Below are positions 35,062-43,986 of a stretch of 64,000 nucleotides of DNA, piece by piece; positions within the stretch are counted from its first letter, which is position 1, and each line of letters begins with the position of its first letter. This stretch comes from Acinetobacter equi. Lineage in GTDB: Bacteria > Pseudomonadota > Gammaproteobacteria > Pseudomonadales > Moraxellaceae. Where the stretch lies: the NCBI RefSeq assembly GCF_001307195.1, contig NZ_CP012808.1, positions 1,054,001 through 1,118,000 on the forward strand, read 5' to 3'. A model generated the notes under the pieces. The model saw only the letters and a program-made list of their open reading frames with translations. It was not told where the DNA came from and did no database searches. The position numbers and the translations under genes were made by a program.

Positions 35062-35748
35062 ATGAAAAATAAACTGACTTATCTAACAATTGCAGCTGTG
35101 TTAGGCTTAGTTTCTTGTGGTGATAATGACGATAATCAAACTGCTCAAGTAACCCCACAAGCTGTAAATTTAATGACTACACGTAGTGTGAGTGTAGCTG
35201 ATGTAACAGGAATCTCTGAGCTTGGATCGGGTATATATTCTGTTATAACTGGATCTGATGAGCATATTAAGACAGGTACATATTATCAGTCTGATATAAA
35301 TGAAAAGTTATTAATTATTAATGGTGATGAACAAAAAGCAGAGGTAGGTTTTTACGCATTACCTGAACAAGGATGGAATATTGTTGGTGGTTTAGCAGAA
35401 GAGACGACAGTAAATATTCAACAATTCGAAAAAATTGATGATGAAATATTGACTGTTGCATCTTTCAAAGGAAATTATCAAAGTACTTTTAATGATTTTG
35501 ATATTGAAATTCAGATTGATCAGCAAGGTAAAATTATTTCAGGTCGTTCAACATGTAAATTCAGTGGTCAAATTTATGAGACGACTTTATCTAATATGGT
35601 GAAATATGAAATTAATAGTCAGAATTGTGAAGGTTTAGCATCTGTTTTACAAGGTTATTTGGTTAAAGATATAAACTATGAACCAGCGAGTTTTAGAATG
35701 ATTAATTTAAATTCTGAAATTTTGGATTTATGGTTTTATGAAAATTAA
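35062..35748 (+). CDS. Putative outer-membrane lipoprotein, partner of the SurE-like phosphatase
   Basis: A 228-residue lipoprotein: the signal sequence (MKNKLTYLTIAAVLGLVSC) ends in an LVSC lipobox with Cys19 as the acylated residue. Gly-Asp follow the Cys, which does not fit the inner-membrane retention signal (Asp directly after Cys). The mature part is rich in short beta-like stretches with an acidic start (GDNDDNQTAQ) and has two further cysteines late in the chain (TCKFSGQ, QNCEGL) that may form a disulfide. I recognise no domain. A strong AAGGCGG precedes the ATG, nine bases after the phosphatase stop codon, so the two form an operon. Confidence 0.75.
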   Translation: MKNKLTYLTIAAVLGLVSCGDNDDNQTAQVTPQAVNLMTTRSVSVADVTGISELGSGIYSVITGSDEHIKTGTYYQSDINEKLLIINGDEQKAEVGFYALPEQGWNIVGGLAEETTVNIQQFEKIDDEILTVASFKGNYQSTFNDFDIEIQIDQQGKIISGRSTCKFSGQIYETTLSNMVKYEINSQNCEGLASVLQGYLVKDINYEPASFRMINLNSEILDLWFYEN

Positions 35749-35970
35749 GCATTAATCGAAATGTGTAAATATTTTACATAAAATTTATTAAATTTAAATC
35801 ATTAAATCTGTAAAAAAAGTGATTTCTTATACATTTTAAATCTGTATTGAAAGGTACAGATTTAATTTTGATAGGGATTATTTTTCAAAGAAAAAAGTAA
35901 TATTTTTGTAGAAAAATTGAGGAATGATGAGCTATTTTTTTTATTAAAGTTTAATTTATATATCAAATAA

Positions 35971-36006
35971 AAAAGGCTTAAATCCTTTAGGTTTAAGCCT
36001 TTCTTT
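35971..36006. terminator. Hairpin terminator between the lipoprotein gene and tRNA-Ser
   Basis: The stem AAAGGCTTAAA / TTTAAGCCTTT has a T-rich tail on the plus strand and A-run/T-run symmetry on the minus strand. It probably ends both the lipoprotein operon and the tRNA-Ser transcript. Confidence 0.82.
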
Positions 36007-36035
36007 ATATCATATTGTTATATGATATTTGAATC

Positions 36036-36126
36036 TGGCGGTGAAAGAGGGATTCGAACCCTCGATACGCTATAAACGTATACACACTTTCCAGGCGTGC
36101 TCCTTCAGCCACTCGGACACTTCACC
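36036..36126 (-). tRNA. tRNA-Ser (anticodon GGA)
   Basis: A 91-nt class II tRNA on the minus strand. The acceptor is GGTGAAG with encoded CCA, the anticodon loop CTGGAAA gives GGA, there is a long variable arm (TATACGTTTATAGCGTA region), and the T loop is TTCGAAT. Confidence 0.96.
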
Positions 36127-36139
36127 GTATAGGCAGGGG

Positions 36140-36168
36140 ATAATAACTAAAAAAGATTAGTCTGCCAA
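36140..36168 (-). promoter_or_regulatory. Sigma-70 promoter of tRNA-Ser
   Basis: TTGGCA and TATTAT on the minus strand with an ideal 17-base spacer, 13 bases before the mature 5' end. Confidence 0.68.
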
Positions 36169-36248
36169 GCTGAAACAATTGATTTGAAGAAAAACTTTTC
36201 TTGTAGTGCTATCATTCGCAAAAATACTGTCTAAAATGAAGACAAAAT

Positions 36249-38129
36249 ATGCAAAACACTGCAAAAAAGGCCGCATTGCCAGCGATTACGCTCGCTGCAC
36301 TTGGGGTTGTATTTGGAGATATTGGAACAAGTCCTCTTTATGCATTACGTCAATGCTTCTTAACTGCCCATTTGGCAATTACAGATGCAACAGTGCTCGG
36401 GATTTTGTCACTTATTTTCTGGTGCATGATGCTCACCATTAGTTTTAAGTACGTCATGATTATTATGCGTGCCGATAACAATGGCGAAGGTGGAATCATG
36501 TCTTTGCTCGCTTTAAATTTACGGACAACCAGAATTGCTGAAAACAAAAAGATTTACTTAATTGCTTTAGGATTTATTGGTGCATCTCTGTTTTTTGGTG
36601 ATGGTATTATTACCCCAGCAATTTCTGTATTATCGGCTGTTGAAGGATTAAGTATTGCAACGCCAATGTTCAATCAATGGTTGGTGCCACTTGCAATTGG
36701 GATTCTAGCTGGTCTATTTTTGGTACAACGCCATGGTACAGGTACCATGGGGAAATTATTTGGGCCTCTGACATTAGTTTGGTTTTTATCGATAGGTTTA
36801 GTTGGTGTTTGGAGCATTATTCAAACTCCATTTGTCTTGTCGATGGTTAGTCCACACTGGGCATTTAATTTTGTTGTGCACCAACCTTTTGTTGCATTTT
36901 TAACAATGGGAGCTGTTATTTTAACAATGACAGGTGGTGAAGCGCTTTATGCAGATATGGGGCATTTTGGGCGGTTACCTATTCGTTTAGCTTGGTTCAT
37001 TGTCGTATTGCCATGTTTATTACTTAATTATGCTGGGCAAGGTGCGCTATTACTTCGTAATCCTGAAGCAATTGAAAATCCATTTTATATGCTTGTACCT
37101 GAGTGGGCATTATTTCCTATGATTGGCTTAGCAACGGCTGCTGCTGTGATAGCTTCTCAAGCCGTAATTACAGGCGTATTTTCAATGGTAAATCAGGCAA
37201 TACAATTGCGCTATTTACCAAGATTAACCGTTAAGCACACTTCAGAAGTTGAACAAGGTCAGATTTATTTACCATTCATTAATTGGGTACTATTTATTTC
37301 TGTACTTATCTTGATTTTATTATTTGAAAATAGTGCAAATTTAGCAAGTGCTTATGGCGTTGCTGTAACTATGACAATGCTTTGTGGAACCATTCTAATT
37401 TCTATTTTAGCTTATGGTTACTGGCGTTGGCCAATGTGGAAAGTTGCACTTTTTGCTATTCCATTTTTATTTTTAGATTTAGTTTTTGTTGCGTCGACTT
37501 CATTAAAAATTATTTCAGGTGGATGGGTTCCAATTCTTATTGGCGCTGCATTATTTACAATTTTGATGACATGGAAAGATGGTCGTGCATTGGTATTAAA
37601 ACGCTTAAGTAAAGATGCCTTGCCGATGGATTTGTTTATTAAAAGCGTAAATATGGGCGATGAAATGAAGTTCATTCCTGGTGATGCTGTATTCTTAACA
37701 GGAACACCAGATATTGTTCCTCATGCGATGCTACATAATATTAAGCATAATAAAGTGCTTCATGAACGTAATATTTTAGTCACCATAAATACGAAAGATG
37801 TTCCTTATGTGAGTGATGCTGATCGTATTTGTGTTGAAAAATTGGATGAACGTTTTTATCGCGTTGTTATGTATTATGGTTTTAAAGATCAGCCAAATAT
37901 TCCTCAAGCTTTAGCTTTGGCATATGAAGAACTCGATTTTAATTTCGATTTAATGCAGATTAGTTTCTTTATTTCACGTGATCGAATTATTCATACTTTG
38001 GGCGATGGCATGGCACCATGGCGTGAAAAATTATTTATTTCAATGCAGCGAAATACGAGTCCTGTAAGTGACTTTTATCAAATTCCGACAAATCGCGTGG
38101 TGGAGTTGGGTAGTCAAATTGAAATTTAG
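36249..38129 (+). CDS. kup: Low-affinity potassium transporter Kup
   Basis: 626 residues (E. coli Kup 622). A K+/H+ symporter with 12 membrane spans (to about residue 445) and a soluble C-terminal domain. The family signature [15 protein letters not shown] is at about 22-36; other hallmarks are [45 protein letters not shown] and the C-terminal FFISRDRII. The ATG at 36249 ([12 protein letters not shown]) precedes the first helix; only a weak purine stretch lies upstream. Single gene with its own terminator. Confidence 0.95.
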   Translation: MQNTAKKAALPAITLAALGVVFGDIGTSPLYALRQCFLTAHLAITDATVLGILSLIFWCMMLTISFKYVMIIMRADNNGEGGIMSLLALNLRTTRIAENKKIYLIALGFIGASLFFGDGIITPAISVLSAVEGLSIATPMFNQWLVPLAIGILAGLFLVQRHGTGTMGKLFGPLTLVWFLSIGLVGVWSIIQTPFVLSMVSPHWAFNFVVHQPFVAFLTMGAVILTMTGGEALYADMGHFGRLPIRLAWFIVVLPCLLLNYAGQGALLLRNPEAIENPFYMLVPEWALFPMIGLATAAAVIASQAVITGVFSMVNQAIQLRYLPRLTVKHTSEVEQGQIYLPFINWVLFISVLILILLFENSANLASAYGVAVTMTMLCGTILISILAYGYWRWPMWKVALFAIPFLFLDLVFVASTSLKIISGGWVPILIGAALFTILMTWKDGRALVLKRLSKDALPMDLFIKSVNMGDEMKFIPGDAVFLTGTPDIVPHAMLHNIKHNKVLHERNILVTINTKDVPYVSDADRICVEKLDERFYRVVMYYGFKDQPNIPQALALAYEELDFNFDLMQISFFISRDRIIHTLGDGMAPWREKLFISMQRNTSPVSDFYQIPTNRVVELGSQIEI

Positions 38130-38473
38130 ATTCATATTTTTGATAGATAAAACCAGAGATTAAACTCTGGTTTTTTATATTTAAATGGAATGTATAGCAA
38201 TGACTCTATGAATAGTGAGCAAGTACTAAAAAGAATATGAACTTTTGAGTGTTTGTTAAACGATTGGTACACCTGAGCATATACAACCTACTAGCGCCTT
38301 GTTAATCTCGAATTGCTTAATTTTCAAGTCATCAGATGAACATTAAAGATGTGAAATGATGATCTTTTGAAAAGAGATCATGATGAAAAATGTAATGTTA
38401 AGCATGATTTTAATTAAGCAAATTTTTGAAAATTTGTATCTTCTTCATTTTTATTTGTTGTGAATCATTCATT
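38130..38473. other. Intergenic region, kup to the nuclease gene
   Basis: 344 bp. After the kup terminator there is a less AT-rich patch (38256-38341) whose minus strand encodes a 27-residue open stretch ending in ICSGVPIV, without an ATG or ribosome-binding site; this may be a gene relic. An imperfect hairpin, GATCTTTT-GA-AAAGAGATC, lies at about 38361-38380. Confidence 0.45.
38149..38176 (+). terminator. Intrinsic terminator of kup
   Basis: The stem AAAACCAGAG / CTCTGGTTTT is followed by T-residues. Confidence 0.88.
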
Positions 38474-39475
38474 GTGAAAATTCAAAATTTTTTACTTGCT
38501 AGCAGTTTGATTTTTTCTTTTTCAGCATTTGCTAAAGATAACTCATCTGAATATGCTGTATTGGCAAAAAAGCAGCCAATTGCTTTATATAATAGTGCAC
38601 AAAAGAAAAATTCCTTTGAAGGATGTGAAAGGTTATTTCCAAATAATAATTCGAATGATGTGGTAGGGCTATACACAGACCATAATGGTTTGTGGAGATT
38701 TAGGAAATTATGTTCAGATAATTTTGCTGTTTTATATTCAGATCGTACTAAAACACCTATTCTTGTCGTTGAAAAACTGAATGCTGCATCATTAAATAAA
38801 AGAAAAAAAGGTTTAGAGCGAACAGATATTTTCTATACTGACCCAAGAACACCTACAAATGGTCAAGCAAAAGCTTCTGATTATAAAAATGCGAATCCTG
38901 GGGTAGATAAGGGGCATTTAGCACCAGCAGGAAATGCTTTAACTGAAAAAGGTATGGCACAGACATTTGCAATGTCTAATATGATTCCACAAGATTCAAA
39001 TAATAATCGTCAAGCATGGAATAAAATAGAAACTGACGTTAGAAAATATATTACGCGTTCAAAAGGTGATACGTATATTTTAACGGGAGTATTGTTTGAT
39101 AAAAATGAGAAATCGACAGTTAAATTAGGGAAAAATCAAGTTTGGAAACCAACACGCCTATTTAAATTGGTTTATAACACAGATGAAAATAGAAGTTGGG
39201 TTTATTTGGTAGATAATGCTCCTACAACTGTGCCAAAACCAATTTCGTATCCTGAATTTGTTAAAAAAACGAAATTACAATTTAATTTTTTAGACTCAAA
39301 TGAGCCTGTGCCAGCCACAAATGAAATTTTAACTAATGGCTCATCAAATGATACTGCAAGTAATAATGGTGGTCATGAATCGGCACAAGATAAGTTTTTT
39401 ACTTTGATTCTTCATCAAGTAAGTGAATTTTTGAAAAATATGCTTCAAGCATTTATCTCTAAAATTTTAAATTAA
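38474..39475 (+). CDS. Secreted non-specific DNA/RNA endonuclease (NUC family, beta-beta-alpha-metal)
   Basis: A 333-residue exported nuclease from a GTG start at 38474. The signal peptide is MKIQNFLLASSLIFSFSAFA; the frame is open back to a TTG at 38426, but that would bury the signal sequence. The NUC active site is intact: DKGHLAPAGN with general base His148, metal ligand Asn178 (30 residues on, as in Serratia nuclease) and Glu186 in WNKIE. Lys replaces the usual Arg of the DRGH motif. YILTGVLFD and PTRLFKLVY are typical later strands. The C-terminal 60 residues are Asn/Ser-rich and then helical (FLKNMLQAFISKIL), possibly membrane-binding. It is followed after 42 bp by a paralogue lacking active-site residues. 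Confidence 0.85.
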   Translation: MKIQNFLLASSLIFSFSAFAKDNSSEYAVLAKKQPIALYNSAQKKNSFEGCERLFPNNNSNDVVGLYTDHNGLWRFRKLCSDNFAVLYSDRTKTPILVVEKLNAASLNKRKKGLERTDIFYTDPRTPTNGQAKASDYKNANPGVDKGHLAPAGNALTEKGMAQTFAMSNMIPQDSNNNRQAWNKIETDVRKYITRSKGDTYILTGVLFDKNEKSTVKLGKNQVWKPTRLFKLVYNTDENRSWVYLVDNAPTTVPKPISYPEFVKKTKLQFNFLDSNEPVPATNEILTNGSSNDTASNNGGHESAQDKFFTLILHQVSEFLKNMLQAFISKILN

Positions 39476-39517
39476 CTTTTACAATTTTAAATTTGTAGTC
39501 AATGAGTTTTTGAGTGT

Positions 39518-40480
39518 ATGGCGCTGAGAAAACGTAAGGTTAAATCTAAAGCGAAAAGCCAATATGCTAAGGGAAATTCAATCAAAATATTGCTCGCTAT
39601 CATTGCTTTAGTGAGCTTTATTTTGGCCTTTTCTTTTGACTCTTTGAATAAGTTAATTGTAGGTATTCAACCGATTGCGAATGAGCGTTGTTTACAAGAA
39701 TTTTATAAAGAAGTTCCTCCATATTTAAATAAATTAAGTTTGAGCCAGCAGAGTTATCCTTTATGTTTTGATGGTTTTAACTTGATGTATTCCGAATTAT
39801 CTAAAACAGCGCTTTGGATTGCTGAAGTTTTGACACCCCATCGTTTAAGTTTAACGACCTCAGATCAATCATTAGCTTTAAATTCAAATCGAAATATGAG
39901 GCATTTTATAAAACCAACAAATGACGGTTTTTATTTATGGCAACTTGCACCAATGGGACAAAATTCAAATTTATCTGAAGATGCCTATAGCAGTGCAGCA
40001 GGGACACAAATTCCATTTGTTTCTAAGGCAAAGTTAGCTTTATTTGAACAGATAGAAGAAAGTATTCGTGCGATTGTACGAGAACACAATGTTAGTGTGT
40101 ATATGATTACAGGTCCTGCATTTTTAGATAGAACTTTAAAAATCACACAAGATGGCATTATGGTGCCAACAGCGATATATAAAGTGATTTATATTCCAAA
40201 AACTGGGGCAATTGGTGCGTATTATGTGCCGAATGATTTAAGTTCTAGCCCAAGACTTGTGAGTATTTGTTATTTGGAAGAAAGATTAGGTATTAATTTA
40301 TTCCCACAATTAACTGAAGATGAAAAACGAAATACTTATAAACTGCCATGGAAGAAAATGGATATTCAGGCTGATCAGCCTTTAGAATATTTATATTGGG
40401 ATGCACAAAGCCAATGTGAAGAAGATATTTCTGAATCTAAAATAGAGACACTGCAAAAACAGTTTAAATTTATGTCATAG
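39518..40480 (+). CDS. NUC-family nuclease paralogue lacking catalytic residues (probable pseudonuclease)
   Basis: A 320-residue protein with a basic cytoplasmic N-terminus (MALRKRKVKSKAKSQ), one membrane anchor (about 23-40) and a periplasmic domain. That domain aligns to the upstream nuclease by eye: YLWQLAPMGQ matches DKGHLAPAGN, IPF matches MIP, VYMITGPAF matches YILTGVLF, and PTAIYKVIY matches PTRLFKLVY. The catalytic His is Gln142, the metal-ligand Asn is Lys172, and only Glu180 is kept. It is thus unlikely to cut nucleic acid, but the fold is maintained over the full length. Possible roles are an inhibitor, chaperone or anchor for the active nuclease, or DNA binding without cleavage. 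It is cotranscribed or closely linked (42-bp gap). Confidence 0.75.
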   Translation: MALRKRKVKSKAKSQYAKGNSIKILLAIIALVSFILAFSFDSLNKLIVGIQPIANERCLQEFYKEVPPYLNKLSLSQQSYPLCFDGFNLMYSELSKTALWIAEVLTPHRLSLTTSDQSLALNSNRNMRHFIKPTNDGFYLWQLAPMGQNSNLSEDAYSSAAGTQIPFVSKAKLALFEQIEESIRAIVREHNVSVYMITGPAFLDRTLKITQDGIMVPTAIYKVIYIPKTGAIGAYYVPNDLSSSPRLVSICYLEERLGINLFPQLTEDEKRNTYKLPWKKMDIQADQPLEYLYWDAQSQCEEDISESKIETLQKQFKFMS

Positions 40481-40561
40481 AAGGTAGAAATATTTTTAAC
40501 TTTTATAAGGTTTGTACATAAAATAATCGCAAGTATTTTATGTACATTTCATTTTAAATGA

Positions 40562-40708
40562 TTATGAGTTTGTAACCACTTCGCTAGATGCTTGTTGGTT
40601 ATGCTTATAGGTTTCTTCTTCAACATCTGCTTCAGCAAAAACTAAATAAGCGATAACTGCAATAATAACAATGAGAATGGCAAGAGAAGCTTTTTTTAAG
40701 TTAGTCAT
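40562..40708 (-). CDS. Possible 48-residue single-span membrane microprotein
   Basis: I translated this short frame by hand. It has a start ATG at 40708, a basic MTNLKKAS, one strong membrane helix (LAILIVIIAVIAYLVFA, about 9-25), then an acidic/polar tail (EADVEEETYKHNQQ...). The topology and positive-inside charge fit a real small membrane protein. The ribosome-binding site is weak and there is no partner gene, so this remains tentative. Confidence 0.5.
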   Translation of the reverse strand: MTNLKKASLAILIVIIAVIAYLVFAEADVEEETYKHNQQASSEVVTNS

Positions 40709-40871
40709 AACAAGCACAATTGATATAGAGCTGTTGAGGATATTAAAAATTGAAATAAAAAGCTAGAAATTTAATTTTATCATTTAGTTATTTATTCATA
40801 TTTTATAACGGTTTTTTTCTTTAAAGCTTTAAGTAAAAGATTATAAGTTGCTTTAAAATCAATTATTTTAA

Positions 40872-40902
40872 TCAGTGTAGTACTAAAACAGTACTACACT
40901 GA
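40872..40902. terminator. Hairpin downstream of aqpZ
   Basis: A near-perfect 13-bp stem, TCAGTGTAGTACT / AGTACTACACTGA, lies 8 bp after the aqpZ stop codon on the minus strand. The following U-run is interrupted, so it may terminate or only stabilise the mRNA 3' end. Confidence 0.6.
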
Positions 40903-40909
40903 ACATGAT

Positions 40910-41599
40910 TTAGGCTTTTTTCGCTAATAAAAGTTTATAAATAACTCCACCTAAGAGACCACCAATAATTGGAGCAACCCAGAATAACCAAAGTTGACTT
41001 AATGCTGCTGTTTCAGCAAATAAGGCAACTCCCGTACTGCGAGCAGGGTTTACCGACGTATTTGTGACAGGAATACTAATTAAATGGATGAGCGTTAATG
41101 CAAGACCAATTGCAATTGGAGCAAAGCCAGCAGGTGCTAATTTATCAGTTGAACCCATAATAATAATGAGAAAGCCAGCAGTGAGCACAATTTCAATAAT
41201 GAGGGCAGAAACTAAAGAATATTGTCCAGGTGATAATTCTGCAAAACCATTTGATGCAAAACCACCAACGCCATTAAAGTCTGCTTTACCTTGAACAATC
41301 ATAAACAAGATAAATGCTGCTAGGCATGCACCAATAACTTGAGAAATAATATAAGGAATAAGTTCTTTTGTTTCAAAGCGACCACCTGCCCATAAACCAA
41401 TACTTATAGCAGGGTTAAAATGTGCACCTGAAATATGACCTAAGGCATAAGCAGCAGTTAAAACCGTAAGACCGAAAGCAAGAGATACACCAGCGAAGCC
41501 AATGCCAAGTTCAGGATAAGCTGCTGCCAATACAGCACTACCGCATCCACCAAAGACGAGCCAAAAGGTTCCAATGATTTCTGCTAAATATTTATTCAT
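40910..41599 (-). CDS. aqpZ: Aquaporin Z
   Basis: A 229-residue MIP-family water channel (E. coli AqpZ 231). It has six membrane helices and two half-helices with the NPA boxes HFNPAIS (about 60-66) and SVNPARS (about 180-187). The selectivity-filter Arg follows the second NPA, and the second half contains a His in [13 protein letters not shown], as in water-selective AqpZ rather than GlpF. Rapid osmotic water movement across the inner membrane. The ATG at 41599 follows GGAGAATACCAA on the minus strand. Monocistronic. Confidence 0.94.
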   Translation of the reverse strand: MNKYLAEIIGTFWLVFGGCGSAVLAAAYPELGIGFAGVSLAFGLTVLTAAYALGHISGAHFNPAISIGLWAGGRFETKELIPYIISQVIGACLAAFILFMIVQGKADFNGVGGFASNGFAELSPGQYSLVSALIIEIVLTAGFLIIIMGSTDKLAPAGFAPIAIGLALTLIHLISIPVTNTSVNPARSTGVALFAETAALSQLWLFWVAPIIGGLLGGVIYKLLLAKKA

Positions 41600-42142
41600 T
41601 TGGTATTCTCCAAAGTATTTGTTATTTACTTTTTATTGTTAAAAATGTTTTTTAAGCACATTTAACTGTAGCTGTTTTTTAATTAATTTGTAAATAGAAA
41701 TACGCAATATTCTAGTTTTAAAGAATTTGTAAGATATTGAAAAATAGTGAAATATATAATATTAAAAAAATATTATTAAATTTTTTTAATTCATTTATTT
41801 ACTTTCATTTTATTTCATAATTTTACTTTTTCTATTTGAAATTTAGTCATTTATATAAATGAATTTAACAAATATTTTTTGAGTAATTTTTAGAAAATAA
41901 ATTCTTTTTAAATTATTGCTTTTGTCCTATTTCCAAAATTTTGCAAAATATATAAGACAAAAATGGAGGGGGAATGAATCAAAAAGAAGAGGTTTTGTAA
42001 TAAAATTTATGGTTATTTGTGTGACTTGGTTCACATTCGTTCTTATTTGTGCTATGAAAAAAGTACAGCTTTTTATTCATAATATAAATGAAAGTGGGCT
42101 TGTAAATGAGCAAGCCCTACGTTTCAATAGTTTAGATGCAGC
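41600..42142. other. 543-bp AT-rich intergenic region, aqpZ to hisF
   Basis: Contains the aqpZ promoter, long A/T runs and a hairpin (42096-42117). A 76-codon plus-strand frame (41916-42146) runs into the hisF stop. A good GGAGGGGGA stands at 41966-41974 before ATG AAT CAA, but that frame closes after eight codons. I do not call a gene here. Confidence 0.5.
42096..42117 (-). terminator. Hairpin downstream of hisF
   Basis: The stem GGGCTTG / CAAGCCC with an 8-base loop lies 26 bp after the hisF stop. The U-tract on the minus strand is poor (ACTTTCATTT), so it is a weak terminator candidate. Confidence 0.5.
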
Positions 42143-42901
42143 TTAAAGGCGCATTTCAATACCTTGTTCAGCTAAATATTTTTTAGCTTCAGGAATTGTA
42201 TGCTGACCAAAGTGGAAAATTGATGCTGCAAGAACTGCATCTGCACCACCTTGAAGAATACCGTCAGCTAAATGTTGTAAGTTACCTACGCCACCTGAAG
42301 CAATTGTTGGAATAGTAACGCGATCATTGATTTGACGCATTAATTGAAGGTCATAGCCTGCTTTGGTTCCATCTGCATCCATAGATGTAATGAGTAGCTC
42401 ACCAGCACCAAAATCTGCCATTTTTACAGCCCAGTCGATCGCATCAATACCAGTTGGTTTACGACCACCATGAGTGAAAATTTCCCATTTATTTTCACCT
42501 GTTTTTTTCGCATCAATTGCGACAACAATACATTGAGCACCAAAGCGCTGAGAGGCTTCTTGTACAAATTCTGGGTTAAATACCGCAGCAGAGTTAATGC
42601 TTACTTTATCTGCGCCAGCATTTAGTAGTAAACGAATATCTTCAACTTTACGTACACCACCACCGACTGTAAGCGGAACAAATACAGATTCAGCCATACG
42701 TTCAACGGTACGGTATGTTGTGTCACGACCATTTGATGTTGCTGTAATATCTAAAAAGGTAATTTCATCTGCACCTTGTTCGTTATAACGACGCGCGACT
42801 TCAACTGGATCACCTGCATCACGAATGTCGAGGAATTGAACACCTTTCACCACACGACCGTTATCTACGTCTAGGCAAGGAATAATGCGTTTAGCAAGCA
42901 T
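42143..42901 (-). CDS. hisF: Imidazole glycerol phosphate synthase, cyclase subunit HisF
   Basis: A 252-residue TIM barrel. With HisH it converts PRFAR and ammonia to imidazole glycerol phosphate and AICAR in histidine synthesis. Catalytic Asp11 is in IPCLDVDNG, and the phosphate-binding motifs TVGGGVR and IASGGVGN are visible; [14 protein letters not shown] is family-typical. The ATG at 42901 is used; an in-frame TTG four codons upstream overlaps the GGAA ribosome-binding bases. hisF stands alone here, about 4.7 kb from hisH and separated by unrelated genes, so the his genes are dispersed. Confidence 0.96.
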   Translation of the reverse strand: MLAKRIIPCLDVDNGRVVKGVQFLDIRDAGDPVEVARRYNEQGADEITFLDITATSNGRDTTYRTVERMAESVFVPLTVGGGVRKVEDIRLLLNAGADKVSINSAAVFNPEFVQEASQRFGAQCIVVAIDAKKTGENKWEIFTHGGRKPTGIDAIDWAVKMADFGAGELLITSMDADGTKAGYDLQLMRQINDRVTIPTIASGGVGNLQHLADGILQGGADAVLAASIFHFGQHTIPEAKKYLAEQGIEMRL

Positions 42902-43015
42902 AATTTTTTCCAATAATTACAGCATGTTGTAAAACAAACCTACGTTTGGTGCTACACCTTAGTAGATGGACAAGGTATTCTATCAAAAATATTTAAGTTT
43001 TTTCGCAGGTTTTCT

Positions 43016-43966
43016 ATGTCGGTTTATACCACTTTGACTTTGAAAGAAGTTCAGGATTTTTCTTCACCTTATGGATTAGAGGTGATTGACCTGATTCCAA
43101 TTCAAGGAGGTATTCAAAATACCAATTATTTTTTGGTCTGTGAAAATAATCAGCAGTATGTTTTAACTGTATTTGAAGAAATGGATGATGAGGGTGCAAG
43201 TGAGTTAGTGCCTGTGTTAGAGCATTTAGGGCAAAGCGGTTTAGCTGTGCCTGTGCCATTAAGTCACTCGGGAAAGGCGATTCATCACATTAAAAATAAA
43301 CCTGCTCAAATTGCACCACGTATGATGGGAGAACATCCCATGCCATCGACTGTTCAGCAAGTAAAAGAAATTGCAATTGCTCAAGCAAAAATGCATGTTG
43401 CACTTAAAGATTTTCCATTAGAACGTAAAGAATATCGTGATCATGCATATTGGTTACAAGTTTCACAAGAAATTAAACCAACGCTCAATGTAGCAGATAA
43501 AGCATTATTGGCAGAATTATTAGGATTATATGAAGCTTTAACGACGGTTTATCCAGATCGTCCTCGTGGCTTTATTCATTCAGATTTATTTAGAGACAAT
43601 ACCTTATTTGAAGGCAATCAATTAAAAGGTATTTTGGATTTTTATGAATTAAATAAAGATGAATTGTTATTTGATATTGCGATTACATTAAATGACTTTT
43701 GTACAGAATACCCTGATGTAATATTGAATGAAGAAAAAGCAGTGGCATTTTTAAGTGCATATGAGTCTGTAAGACCATTAACCAATGATGAAAAAGCATG
43801 TCTTGAGCTATATTTGGCAATGGCTGCTGGTCGTTTCTGGATGATGCGTTTACAAGTGGCACAAAAGAATTTAGCTGAAGGACGTACTGGAGAGGATATT
43901 TTGCAAAAGAATCCTTTAGAAATGCGTAATATGTTGATTGAACGTTTGAAATTTATTTCGGCATAA
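43016..43966 (+). CDS. thrB: Homoserine kinase (choline-kinase-like type)
   Basis: A 316-residue ThrB of the Pseudomonas type, which has a protein/choline-kinase fold rather than the GHMP fold of E. coli ThrB. It phosphorylates homoserine in threonine synthesis. Seen: the N-terminal nucleotide loop IQGGIQNTNYFLV, the catalytic loop GFIHSDLFRDN (Asp and Asn), the metal-binding GILDFYE, and the C-terminal MAAGRFWMMRL. It is divergent from hisF with a 114-bp shared promoter region. The cold-shock/DUF1294 gene follows 20 bp later and may be cotranscribed. Confidence 0.93.
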   Translation: MSVYTTLTLKEVQDFSSPYGLEVIDLIPIQGGIQNTNYFLVCENNQQYVLTVFEEMDDEGASELVPVLEHLGQSGLAVPVPLSHSGKAIHHIKNKPAQIAPRMMGEHPMPSTVQQVKEIAIAQAKMHVALKDFPLERKEYRDHAYWLQVSQEIKPTLNVADKALLAELLGLYEALTTVYPDRPRGFIHSDLFRDNTLFEGNQLKGILDFYELNKDELLFDIAITLNDFCTEYPDVILNEEKAVAFLSAYESVRPLTNDEKACLELYLAMAAGRFWMMRLQVAQKNLAEGRTGEDILQKNPLEMRNMLIERLKFISA

Positions 43967-43986
43967 CTAGAAAATAGGATTGAAAA

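Noticed and set aside
36206..36442. 78-codon frame overlapping the start of kup
   Set aside because: Different frame from kup, Cys/Ser-rich translation without motif; kup begins at 36249 with its signature intact.
41916..42146. 76-codon plus-strand open frame before hisF
   Set aside because: No family likeness, no suitable ribosome-binding site for its ATG, and it overlaps the hisF 3' end and its hairpin. The good GGAGGGGGA nearby leads only to an eight-codon frame.
43014..43259. 81-codon minus-strand frame overlapping the start of thrB
   Set aside because: It lies wholly inside thrB, which has clear kinase motifs; His/Leu-rich composition is typical of an antisense shadow.
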